NCBI GenBank assembly: GCA_008015855.1
Contig: SSGK01000055.1
Location: 1-23,484 of the forward strand
DNA: 23,484 bases
Reading direction: 5' to 3'
Source of the DNA: Candidatus Altimarinota bacterium
Lineage (GTDB): Bacteria > Patescibacteriota > Gracilibacteria > BD1-5 > UBA2023
Part shown: positions 1 through 8,581 of the stretch, one piece after another
Numbering within the stretch: the stretch's first letter is position 1
Layout: every line of letters begins with the position of its first letter
Program-made: the position numbers and the translations under genes
Notes under the pieces: generated by a model
The model's database searches: none
What the model was told of the DNA's origin: nothing
The model's input: the letters and a program-made list of their open reading frames with translations, nothing else

Positions 1-620
1 AAAAAATCCCCTCATTGTTCCCTGATATTTTTCATTCGCTCCTTCACCTGCTTATAATAATCAACCCACGTTGCGAGGGAAAATGCAGCACCTCATCATA
101 AAAGCCATGTCCCAATCTCAACCGCTTGAGGATACAATGAAGGACTAGCACCAATAAGGAGTGTAAGAGCACTCATTTGTACTCCGGTTTTTACTTTTCC
201 AATCGTAGAAACATCAAACATCTCTCCATGATGTTCGAGTTCTAGTCACATCTTAAAGAGATGTATATCTCGCAGTGCCAAGAGTCCTGATGATGTGAGA
301 AAAACTCATTGGGAAATAGGATTGGAACTTGAATATGCAAGACCCCAAAGAGGGAGATGAAATGAGGCACTATCCACAATCGGATCAAATCGCTTTCCAA
401 AGCGCGTCTGTTGATTCAGTTTTCGTGCCGCAAAACCATCAAGTGCATCTGTTAGCATCCCACCAGCATACCAACACGTTGTCTCAAAACTTGGACCATT
501 TTGAAAAAGTTGATACGTAACATACCCTACCACTCCAGCACGAATAGCTGTGAGTGTATTTGGAACATTACAGATTTCTTTGAGAGATTCATGATCTCAT
601 TCTTTTATAACTGAATTCAT
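1..620 (-). CDS. pgsA: CDP-alcohol phosphatidyltransferase (PgsA-like), 3' end cut by window
   Basis: This is an integral membrane enzyme that transfers a phosphatidyl group from a CDP-alcohol to a second alcohol in phospholipid synthesis. The full CDP-alcohol phosphotransferase signature is visible: D58, D61-G62, A65-R66, G75, D79 and D83, the metal and CDP-binding residues of the family. The N-terminus NVPNTLTAIRAG resembles the usual start of PgsA proteins. The frame runs to base 1 with no TAA or TAG, so about 206 residues are seen and the C-terminus is missing. In-frame TGA codons at 306, 246, 96, 93 and 12 are read as Gly. The ATG at 618-620 was chosen because it includes the NVPN segment and has T at -1. 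Whether the acceptor is glycerol-3-phosphate or another alcohol cannot be told from the motif. Confidence 0.85.
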
Positions 621-640
621 ATGAAAAGTATATATAGATA

Positions 641-668
641 GTTATACGCAATAATTATAAATAATCAA
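641..668 (-). promoter_or_regulatory. Putative promoter of pgsA-like gene
   Basis: Read on the minus strand, a -35 TTGATT (663-668) and a -10 TATAAC (641-646) are 16 bases apart. They lie just downstream of the atpC terminator and would give a leader of only about 15 bases. Confidence 0.45.
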
Positions 669-682
669 TATATCTCGTGTAT

Positions 683-709
683 AAAAAAACAGTGTATATT
701 ACACTGTTT
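683..709 (-). terminator. Rho-independent terminator of atpD-atpC
   Basis: An 8-bp stem, ACAGTGTA (689-696) with TACACTGT (700-707), has a 3-base loop. On the minus strand it is followed by a run of T (683-689 on the plus strand is all A). The atpC TAA stop lies in the loop/stem border, so the terminator starts inside the coding end. Confidence 0.85.
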
Positions 710-1145
710 GATTATTTTTCTTTTTCATCATAAGCTGATGCATCGCTGTGAACTTGAGAAGTTCATATTCTAATTCGATCAATTTTGTTGGATCTTCTAC
801 TGATTTCCCCTCAAGAATAAAGGCATTCTTGAGTTCTTCTGCTTCTTTCTTTTGAGCAAGGATATACTCCTCGTCAGTAAGATTATCTTCATTTTCAACC
901 AGATCAGCAATGATTCGACATGTATCAGGAGTTACATGGAGAACTCCACCACCGATTACAAAAGTTGGGTTATAGATATGCTTTCGCCCATAGGTAACCG
1001 TAAATACACCAGGAACAATTGCACACATGATAGGCTCATGATTTGGAAGAATCATAATCTGTCCATCATCCGTTGAAACCGTTGCTGAGATAAAATCTTC
1101 TGTCTCAAGCACCTTTCCATTTATAGATATAAGTTCAAATCGCAT
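699..1145 (-). CDS. atpC: F1Fo ATP synthase epsilon subunit
   Basis: The epsilon subunit of the central stalk turns with gamma and can inhibit ATP hydrolysis. The 148 residues begin MRFELISINGKVLETEDF and include the beta-sandwich hallmarks LPNHEPIMCAIVPG and FVIGGGVLHVTPD. A helical C-terminal arm (about residues 87-140) is rich in Lys and Glu. The family is usually 130-140 residues long. There is no in-frame TGA. It follows atpD by 22 bases and ends in a clear terminator, so it is the last gene of the short atpD-atpC unit. A T precedes the ATG and no Shine-Dalgarno is seen. Confidence 0.95.
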   Translation of the reverse strand: MRFELISINGKVLETEDFISATVSTDDGQIMILPNHEPIMCAIVPGVFTVTYGRKHIYNPTFVIGGGVLHVTPDTCRIIADLVENEDNLTDEEYILAQKKEAEELKNAFILEGKSVEDPTKLIELEYELLKFTAMHQLMMKKKNNQTV

Positions 1146-1167
1146 AGCGCAAATAGGGTATTATGAA

Positions 1168-2583
1168 TTAGGCAGCAGCTCCTTCTTTTTGTTGTTCTTT
1201 TTCAAATGCAGCAATAACATCTTCTACTGATCCCTTATACATGAAGAAACGTTCAGGGATATGATCTACTTCACCAGAAAGGATAGAACGGAAACTACGA
1301 ACTGTATCAGATACCTTTACGTAAAGACCTGGATTTCCCGTAAATTGTTCAGCAACGAAGAATGGTTGAGACAAGAAACGTTGAATCTTACGAGCACGAG
1401 ATACTGTAAGCTTATCTTCTTCAGAAAGTTCATCCATACCAAGAATGGCAATAATATCTTGAAGCTCCTTATAACGTTGGAGGATTCTCTGACATGTTCG
1501 AGCTACATCGTAGTGTTCTTCTCCAACAACCTTTGGAGTAAGTACTGTTGACGTTGAATCGAGTGGATCTACCGCAGGATAGATACCAAGTTCTGAGATA
1601 GGACGAGAAAGAACTACTGTTGAGTCAAGGTGAGCAAATGTATTTGCTGGAGCAGGATCAGTAAGATCATCCGCTGGAACATATACTGCCTGAACAGAAG
1701 TAATAGAACCATTTCGAGTTGAAGCAATACGTTCTTGAAGAGCACCCATATCAGTTGCAAGGGTTGGTTGGTATCCTACTGCTGATGGAATACGTCCAAG
1801 AAGCGCAGAAATTTCAGAACCAGCTTGTGTAAAGCGGAAGATATTATCAACGAAGAGAAGTACATCACGCTTTTCAACATCACGGAAGTATTCAGCCATT
1901 GTAAGACCAGTAAGAGCTACACGAGCACGTGGTCCTGGAGCTTCGTTCATTTGTCCAAATACCATGGCAGTTTTATCAATAACTCCTGAATCCTTCATTT
2001 CATGATAGAGATCATTTCCTTCACGAGTACGCTCTCCAACTCCGGCAACCACTGAGTATCCTCCGTGTTCACTTGCGATATTGTGAATAAGCTCTTGCAT
2101 GATAACCGTCTTTCCTACTCCGGCACCTCCAAAGAGACCTACCTTACCACCCTTAAGCATTGGACAGATAAGATCAACTACCTTGATACCCGTTTCAAAA
2201 ATCTCAGTCTTTGTAGAAAGTTCTTCAAAGGCAGGAGATGCACGGTGAATTGGCCATGCTTCATCTGTTTTTGGATTTTCCATTTCATCAATTGCATCAC
2301 CAAGTACGTTAAACATACGACCAAGAACATTTGGTCCTACTGGAACACGAATAGCTGCTTCCGTAGCAACAACAGAAAGTCCACGTTTTACACCATCAAC
2401 TGGGTTCATCGCAATAGTACGTACCATGTTATCACCGAGTTGTTGTTGAACTTCGAGTATAAGCTTATGAGGAGCTCATTGAACTTCAAGAGCGTCATAA
2501 ATCTGAGGAATATATCCATCCGTAAATTCAACATCAATTACTACACCGATAATCTTCTTAATCGTTCCGATATGTTGTGCCAT
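1168..2583 (-). CDS. atpD: F1Fo ATP synthase beta subunit
   Basis: The catalytic beta subunit of F1 has 471 residues here, the usual length. The P-loop GGAGVGKT is at residues 152-159, followed by the conserved GERTREGNDLYHEM segment, DNIFRFTQAGSE, and the ALLGRIPSAVGYQPTL loop. The first ATG visible under the standard code (2425-2427) would give a protein lacking the N-terminal barrel. Reading the TGA at 2476-2478 as Gly restores that domain, beginning MAQHIGTIKKIIGVVIDVEF. This is the only UGA glycine in the gene. It heads a two-gene unit with atpC, away from atpBEFHAG, and has its own promoter upstream. There is no Shine-Dalgarno and a T is at -1. Confidence 0.97.
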
Positions 2584-2609
2584 AAGGTAAAAGCTAAAAC
2601 AAGTAAGGT

Positions 2610-2628
2610 CCTCCGATAGAATCGAAGG
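2610..2628 (-). other. Hairpin in the atpD leader
   Basis: On the minus strand the leader folds as CCTTCGAT, loop TCT, ATCGGAGG (8 pairs, one G-T). A GGAGG forms the 3' side of the stem, about 26 bases before the atpD ATG, too far to act as a normal Shine-Dalgarno for it. Confidence 0.45.
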
Positions 2629-2639
2629 AAAACGGCGTA

Positions 2640-2666
2640 ATTATATAAAAAATGACTTGAAATCAA
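2640..2666 (-). promoter_or_regulatory. Putative atpD promoter
   Basis: On the minus strand, -35 TTGATT (2661-2666) and a perfect -10 TATAAT (2640-2645) are separated by 15 bases. The predicted transcript start near 2633 leaves a leader of about 50 bases. It supports independent transcription of atpD-atpC. Confidence 0.55.
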
Positions 2667-2773
2667 AAAGAAAAATACAGTTTTTTTCAAAACCCTCCAA
2701 TATGAGAATAAATATCACTGGAAAAGTGCGAATTATTTGATTGGGAAAAGAAAATATGCTACCCTAGCTATAT

Positions 2774-5509
2774 ATGAAAAAATTTGGATTTTCCCCTCTT
2801 CACATATTTTTTGATAAAGAAAAATTATCCGCTTGACCAAGCGGATTAAAAGTGAATCCAGAGAAAGAGAAGGCACTGAAGCTCTTATGAGATATTACCT
2901 GAGCTGCCATTATAACAGCTTTTAAGCCATGATATACTCGAACTGATGCACTCAAAAAACTGGAAGAATTTGAACGTGGAATCTCACAAGCACTCCCACT
3001 CAAGACATCTCCAAAAGAAGGAAAGGATTTCTTTGATCTCATGCGTCAATTCATAACGCATACGGATATTTTTGGAAAAGATGGAAAGTACGATATGAAA
3101 AAGGCAAAGTGATGAATCGAGAATCTCATCAAAGAGCTCAATAAAACAACAGGAAATAAACTTACAATAACAATCCCGGAGCTTGATCCAAAGAAAGCGG
3201 AGGAAGAAAGAGTGCAAAAAGTAATAAAAGAAAATGAAGTAAGGGAAAATACAAAAAAAATAGAAATAGCAAAATTTCGCGCATCACATCCTATTAAGGA
3301 ATATGCAAATATTCTTCTTACTTTTGCTATTGAACATCCAATACGTGCAAAAAGAATGGGGGAATTTGAGAGGCACATTGATATTCCAATGAATCTTACA
3401 AAAAAAGATCTTCCAGAATATTTTGCTGTCATTGAAACTATACAGCTTGCAATGCAAGATGATATGTGGAATGCAAATTCTGGAGCACTTGATAAGGCAC
3501 GTCAAAATTTACGCGAACTATTTACTGATAAAAATCGAACCTATGATGAATTTGAAAAAGCTGTTCGAAGAGCAGTTGATGAGTCAATAAGAACAAAATC
3601 TGTAGCACTCACTGTGTGGTGAGATCAAGATAAAAATTGAAAAAAGAAATACGAGACACAGACAATGGAAAGTGTTGCAAAGCAAGCATACTCAAATCCG
3701 GAACAACTCAATCAAAATGCTATAAAACTTCTTACAAGTATGCCTGATTGGGAAAATAGAATAAAAGAATATATTTCACCTGAATGACTCAAATGACTTG
3801 CGCTCTATCTTGCTGGTCGATGATGGAATTCCAAACTTATATCCCAAGCATGAGTAAAATCATGAGAAATTAAGACATTTTTTGAAAATATCCTCAATGA
3901 ATCACAATTCGAGAATATACGCAATAAAAATATTACTGAGCTCTACAGTGAAATTCCAAGCATTCAGTCAATCATGTCTGAGCAGGAATTTGTCTCATTA
4001 TTTAAAGATGGAAATATTAATATTACTCTTTTTGCTAAAAAACTCATTGAAAAAGGAAAATGAAATTCCCCAGCTGAATTGGTAAAATTTCGAGAGAATT
4101 TTATAAAAGAAATGCGCGAAGCTGTACAACGAAATCTGGCACATCAAAAAATGATTCGTAAGACTATTGCTGATGATGTGGGATTAGATAGCATATTCCC
4201 GGGACTCAATACAAAGTATAAAAATAAATCACCTAAACTACTAACGCCCGCAGAAGCTGAGAAAGCATTACTTGAGATAAATGAATACCTTGAGAAGAAA
4301 AAGAAAACACTTAAGCCATGAGAAAAACTGGCACTTACTCCTGATCAAGAAACAATAAAAAAATTATTGGAAACCAATGCTAAACTTGAATTAGCAGGTA
4401 AAATAACAGGGATTACGCGATGAGTACTCAAGGATAAAAAGACTCTCGAAATAGCATGACAGTGACCTACCCCATGAAACGAAAAGAAATTTACTGATAC
4501 AGTAAAAAGAATTGAAGCAGCAGGAAAAATAGGGTCAGCTCAAGTTTCCCTTGATCAACAAAAAGATGCAATCAGTGAAAGAAAAGATCTACAAAAAATA
4601 CTCCAAGAATATGGAACTACTATAGAGAATCTTCACTCTGATATATGAGCTGCTATCAAAATCTATGAACAACTCTTAAAGAAAAAGAATAGAACTCCTT
4701 GAGAAAATGAATTATTTCATGTTGTAGAATGAATTGTGTCAATTCGAAGACAAGAAGCAGAATGAGTTCGGCAAATTATCGAAAGCTCAAAGGATTATAA
4801 TGAGGCTCGACAATATATTGCGGAAACAACGGACATAAAAGCACCCAGTCGACATGAATTAGTACGTTATGAATACATCGATAAATACTATAACACCCCC
4901 GCTGAATCTCGCGATTATAGTCAATTTGAGAAGACGCTCACAAGCATTCCACCCGGAGAAAGAATATCCGTAAAGGATATACCTGGAGTTCAAGTAAATA
5001 CTACTAGTGATTATATTAATAATATTTCCGTAATTCATAATGAATGATGAGGAATTGGCGAATACACTATTACTGATGCAAAAGGAGTTATTCTAGCAAA
5101 AAATATTCCCCTTGAAAACATACCTGCCATTATGAGTAATGCTGAAATGCTCAATCAAATGGGGTGTGAAGTACTCACTCCTTATATGGAACTTATGAAA
5201 AATCATCTCTGACTCTCAGAAAAGAGAAGTAATAGTTTTGATGGAACATTTACGTATGAGGAACAGGTGGCTCTCATACAAAATCTCTCACAATTCCTTT
5301 ATGGAACAACCATTCAATCGTGAGATATAGTCGGAATGATACGAGAATTGAATGCACAAAATCCAAATCAGAACCATCCAAATAATGGCATTATGGCGAT
5401 ACTTCGGACCCAAAAACACATTCTCTCAGATGGAAATACAATACTTACCCATGAATTCCAAAAACAAATGGAATGAATGCGAAAAACACAAGCAAAAAGC
5501 ATGGGTTAA
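2774..5509 (+). CDS. Unrecognised 911-residue protein inserted between the two atp units
   Basis: I recognise no family. The frame is open for 911 codons with no TAA or TAG, carrying about 28 in-frame TGA (Gly), including two TGA-TGA pairs. The protein is rich in Lys, Glu, Asn and Gln, mostly predicted helix, with one visible Cys near the end (MGCEV), no signal peptide and no membrane segment, so it is probably cytoplasmic. A beta-rich patch sits at about residues 730-780 (VQVNTTSDYINNISVIHN). Its high TGA use resembles the low-expression genes here. The start ATG has T at -1. It is transcribed alone, against its neighbours, and its TAA overlaps the TAA of the convergent RNase HI gene. A structural or lineage-specific role is possible but nothing in the sequence shows it. 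Confidence 0.85.
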
Positions 5510-5516
5510 CTCCCAT
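5501..5516. terminator. Hairpin over the shared stops of two convergent genes
   Basis: ATGGG (5501-5505) pairs with CCCAT (5512-5516) around the two overlapping TAA codons. On the minus strand it is followed by GC then TTTTT, so it could end the sixA-rnhA transcript. On the plus side there is no T run. Confidence 0.4.
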
Positions 5517-5913
5517 ACTTATCCATTGCAACATTCGAGAGACGATCAGCCTCTTTATTTTGTTCACGAGGAATATGTTCAAATGTAATGCGTCCTCACC
5601 ATGTTGCCAGTATATCCTGAATCTGAAGATATAATTTCTTCAATTCAGGGTTTTTTACTTTATAATTTCCCTTCAATTGCTCGATGGCAAGCTGACTATC
5701 AGCACGGAGGGCAATATCGGTTGCTCACAGTACCACAGCGCGCTCAATACCCAGAAGGGCTGCAGTATATTCGGCAATATTATTTGTCGCAATTCCAATG
5801 GACTTAAATCGACGTTCAAGGGGATTTCAAGATTCATCAGTTATATATACTCCACATCCAGCAATTCCAGGATTTCAGCGGGATCAGCCATCGGTGTAAA
5901 CAAAAACCTTCAT
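5506..5913 (-). CDS. rnhA: Ribonuclease HI family protein
   Basis: This enzyme cleaves the RNA strand of RNA-DNA hybrids. The 135 residues carry the four-carboxylate active site: D8 in YTDGG, E48 in NNIAEYTAAL, D72 in ADSQLA, D123 in EADRLSN. The segment KGNYKVKNPEL and the HIPREQN loop are typical of the stand-alone RNase HI (RNase H-like) branch found in Gram-positive bacteria and archaea. Two of the conserved glycines in TDGGSRGNPG are encoded by TGA, direct support for UGA=Gly. It starts one base after the previous gene ends (TAA-C-ATG), so it is probably translationally coupled. It is one of only two genes here without T at -1. Confidence 0.93.
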
Positions 5914-5914
5914 G

Positions 5915-6268
5915 TTATTGAACGGATTGAGAAGTAAGTAATAGATCAATGCGTGCAATAGCAGTAGAAAATACCTCTCGAATCTCTGGAGAAACTCGAG
6001 GCGCATTTTTCTGATATTGAAAAAGTCATCGAACCATTGAAAGTCTCTCTCCTGCCTTATCTCATAAAGCCTCATATATTTCTTCAACCCTTCCTTGAGT
6101 AGCAGAAATGCTTCTTGCCATAATACCAATAACGGCTGGGTCATTTCTTGTTATATATGCTTCAATATCAGAAACTGGTTTGATAAAATTTTCCGGATTT
6201 CCATTTCAAAGAAATCCTGTCGTCAGAAGAACTCGAGCCGTTGAATCAGAAAAGTTATAAGAACCCAT
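5915..6268 (-). CDS. Small unrecognised protein between DsbA-like and RNase HI genes
   Basis: This 117-residue frame starts MGSYNFSDSTARVLL and ends QSVQ with TAA at 5915-5917. It has in-frame TGA at FLGNGN, EALGDK and MVRGLF. It appears mostly helical, with no membrane segment, and I recognise no family. The ATG has T at -1. It starts 7 bases after the DsbA-like stop and ends one base before rnhA, consistent with a gene in one operon. An alternative is that it is the displaced C-terminal part of the DsbA-like protein, reached by a +1/-1 frame change: the frame is also open upstream through the overlap. The clean start favours a separate gene. Confidence 0.65.
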
Positions 6269-6275
6269 AGAGAGA

Positions 6276-6953
6276 TTATTGAAAATAAGAAGAACTGGTT
6301 GTATCCGGTGTACCGAGAAATCGAGTAAAACGATTTGTTTTTGTATCGATAACAACCGTAGAAGGCACTCAGTATACAGAAAAGAGTTTTGTTTCAAATT
6401 TTGTTGCACTTATTTGTTTGAGAATAGCATTTTTATTCATCATACACTTTCTGAGCTCAAACTCCCGAAGCGAATACATACGTAAAATATCACTAAAACC
6501 ATGGATGCTCGGTTTTTCATTCTGAACCACCGAATCATTAGTAGTAATATAGGAATTCACTGCATTATATGCCTTTACTCATCCGAGTTTTCATGAACAT
6601 AATATGAGGGATGAATAATAGAATGAATCCGGATGAATCTGAATAAGAGGAAATTGGCGAATGCTCATGCGAATTCCGCCCGTTAAGAAAGAAAATTCTG
6701 TATTATTCCAGGTTTTTGCCTCCTTTCGACAATAGGGGCAGAGTGGGTCGGTATAACGCAAAATAAGATATCGTGCATTTACTGAACCTGAAAAATACCC
6801 CTTTGAAACAATATTTGCAATCAATCGAGGAGCGATTGTTCCGGTTGCTACGTAACTAATATCCGAGTAATTCACGGCAGATACCGATGGAAATGAAAAT
6901 ACTACCCATGCAAACATGGATAGAAAGAACGAAAGAAAAAATTTATACATCAT
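6276..6953 (-). CDS. Exported DsbA-like thioredoxin-fold thiol oxidoreductase
   Basis: The protein probably forms or shuffles disulfides outside the membrane. Its 225 residues begin with a hydrophobic signal or anchor segment (about 4-25, ending PSVSA). The redox motif CPYC is at 72-75 in RYTDPLCPYCRKEAK. The cis-proline loop GVPST follows at 195-199, leading into VVIDTKTNRF. The spacing and the FPLIQIHPDS segment match the DsbA/thioredoxin_4 group. TGA codons at 6591 and further on are read as Gly; standard-code reading would lose the cis-Pro half. The start overlaps the end of the SixA-like gene by 11 bases; the next ATG (6948-6950) is possible. The sequence after the cis-Pro strand is short for the family, see the next gene. 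Confidence 0.8.
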
Positions 6954-7482
6954 GTCAGAGATCAAGAAATCGAGGCGTAATATAATAGTCTACTTCCAAC
7001 ATGCCACTTGAGGCAGAAGTCCAAGGATTCGGATCATCAGGCATAGAAAGCACCAATACGGACCCTTTTTTCATAAACGGAACTCCATCTCCGGTAAGAT
7101 AGTGACCAAGGAGTGAAATATCATCGTTATGTCCAACTACCATAACAACATCATGCTTTTCTGCGATATTTCTCACGGCTTGAAAATATATTTTCACACC
7201 ATCATCCGTTACAGAGCGTGTTCCATTATAGAGTTCTGGGTTATACTCAATATCATTGATTTTCATTCGATCAGCAAATATCTTTGCTGTTTCAATGGTA
7301 CGAATCGAAGGACTTGAAATAATATGATCCAACTTTACCCCTATGAGTCGCAGGTACTTTGCCATCTGATCAGCTTCTTTTTCTCATCTTTCTGTTAATG
7401 GTCTATTAAAATCCAATCCATCAAATTCATTTGCCTCCACTGCGCGTCCATGACGAACGAGGATAAGCTGTTTTCGTTTCAT
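6943..7482 (-). CDS. sixA: SixA-like histidine phosphatase
   Basis: This is a histidine phosphatase (phosphoglycerate-mutase-like) of 179 residues. The catalytic RHG motif is at residues 10-12 in LILVRHGRAV, followed by RPLTERGEKEA. SSPSIRTIETAKIF carries the second Arg, and the late His lies in VVMVVGHNDDIS. The length and RHG-at-the-N-terminus layout resemble SixA, which removes phosphate from phosphohistidine, but other small-phosphate substrates are possible. The TGA at 6955-6957 is read as Gly and extends the end to a TAA at 6943, overlapping the next gene. First gene of the operon sixA-dsbA-like-117aa-rnhA, with a promoter and a perfect 14-bp palindrome upstream. Confidence 0.85.
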
Positions 7483-7492
7483 AATATGGTAT

Positions 7493-7506
7493 AATAGTAT
7501 ACTATT
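7493..7506. promoter_or_regulatory. Perfect 14-bp palindrome at the sixA start region
   Basis: AATAGTATACTATT is fully self-complementary. It lies just downstream of the -10 box, at about the transcript start and 11 bases before the ATG, where a repressor would block initiation. No regulator gene is adjacent. Confidence 0.4.
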
Positions 7507-7509
7507 CAC

Positions 7510-7536
7510 ATTATAGTAAGAAGGGGCTGGAAGCAA
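7510..7536 (-). promoter_or_regulatory. Putative sixA operon promoter
   Basis: On the minus strand, -35 TTGCTT (7531-7536) and -10 TATAAT (7510-7515) are 15 bases apart. The -35 lies within one half of an inverted repeat (7533-7551). Confidence 0.5.
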
Positions 7537-7551
7537 GAAAAATTTGCTTGC
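7533..7551. repeat. Inverted repeat GCAAG-N9-CTTGC over the sixA -35
   Basis: GCAAG (7533-7537) and CTTGC (7547-7551) flank an A/T-only centre. A close match sits over the atpB -35 box at 12262-12278 with a 7-base centre. Confidence 0.45.
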
Positions 7552-7608
7552 AAAAACAAAAGACTATTCCCTACTATACTTTTAGTTGAACTCAAAATAT
7601 ATTTCCAT

Positions 7609-7631
7609 TAAAAAAACCTCCAAAGGAGGAA
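7609..7631 (-). terminator. Terminator after atpG
   Basis: CCTCC (7617-7621), loop AAA, GGAGG (7625-7629). On the minus strand the hairpin is followed by a T run (A run 7611-7616 on the plus strand), 10-30 bases after the atpG stop. It ends the atpBEFHAG unit before sixA. Confidence 0.75.
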
Positions 7632-7639
7632 GTTTTTTA

Positions 7640-8551
7640 TTATGCATCTTTCATGGATTCAACTCAAGAAACGATCTCGGATACTTCTTTTGTAATACTC
7701 GCTTGACGCGCTTTGTTATATGAAAGAGTCAGGGCAGCCACCTTTTTATTGGCACTATCTTTTGCGTTTTTCATAGCAACCATACGTGCAGCATGCTCTG
7801 ATGCTTTTGCTTCAAGGAGAAGCTCGTGAAACATAAGATCAAAAATCATTGGAAGCACCGCTTCCACAATACGCTCTGGAGAAGGTTCAATAGTATATGA
7901 ATCATCTTCCGTTACCTCAGCAGATATGTCTTGATGTGCAATCTCATGGAGAAAAGCAATCATATGATCCTTATCGAGTGGAAAGAATTTATAGGCCACT
8001 GGTATCTGAGTAATCGCTGATACGTAGTGATTATAAATAATGGTTACGTCTTGATACTTTCCCGTTTTCCATTCATTGAGAATAAACCGTACGAGTCGAC
8101 GAGATTCTGCTTGTGTCAGAGGATCTTTCATTTCATCGGAAAAATCCATCACGAGATTCTGTCCTGTTCGCAAGATAAAATCACGAGCCCTTTTTCCTAT
8201 AGTCACATAGTCATAATATCGAGTCTCATCTCAATCCGTACGAATGTATTCAACGAGTTTCTTGAAAACATTTGTATTGTAACCACCACATAGTCCTTTT
8301 TGGGAAGCAACTACGATAATGAGTTCACGATCAGAATCTTGAGTTCTTTTTGTAAATTCAGAAAATACATCTTCTTCATGGAGTGTAGAGCGAAGGATAT
8401 TCATAGCACTCACGCTAAATGGACGTGCTGAAAAAACCCCCTCCTGAGCCTTCTTCATCTTTACAGTCGAAATAAGCTCCATGGCTTTTGTTATCTTTCC
8501 AGTATTTTTAACAGATTTTATGCGAGATTTAATCTCCTTTCAAGATGGCAT
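7640..8551 (-). CDS. atpG: F1Fo ATP synthase gamma subunit
   Basis: The rotating gamma shaft of F1 has 303 residues here. The N-terminal helix reads MPSGKEIKSRIKSVKNTGKI followed by TKAMELISTVKMKKA, the conserved gamma start. The middle has VVASQKGLCGGYNTNVFKK, and the C-terminal helix ALTLSYNKARQASITKE ends in EIVSG. In-frame TGA codons at 8540, 8231 and 7664 would cut the gene into three under the standard code; one of them is the Gly in the usual EIV(S/G)G tail. It follows atpA by 30 bases. It is the last gene of the six-gene unit: atpD, which normally follows gamma, lies 5 kb further on. T at -1, no Shine-Dalgarno. Confidence 0.97.
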
Positions 8552-8581
8552 AGAAAATTTGGAGTAATTTGAAGTAGGTTT

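Noticed and set aside
2065..2619. 184-codon open frame on the plus strand
   Set aside because: It is antisense to atpD, whose minus-strand frame is fully conserved; the plus frame has no recognisable content.
2737..2765. Promoter TTGATT-17-TACCCT before the 911-residue gene
   Set aside because: The -10 matches only half of the consensus and no alternative is better; not strong enough to list as a feature.
5884..6144. 86-codon minus-strand frame ending in the RNase HI start
   Set aside because: It reads through the 117-residue gene in another frame; the RNase HI start at 5913 in the same frame is sufficient and the upstream part has no motif.
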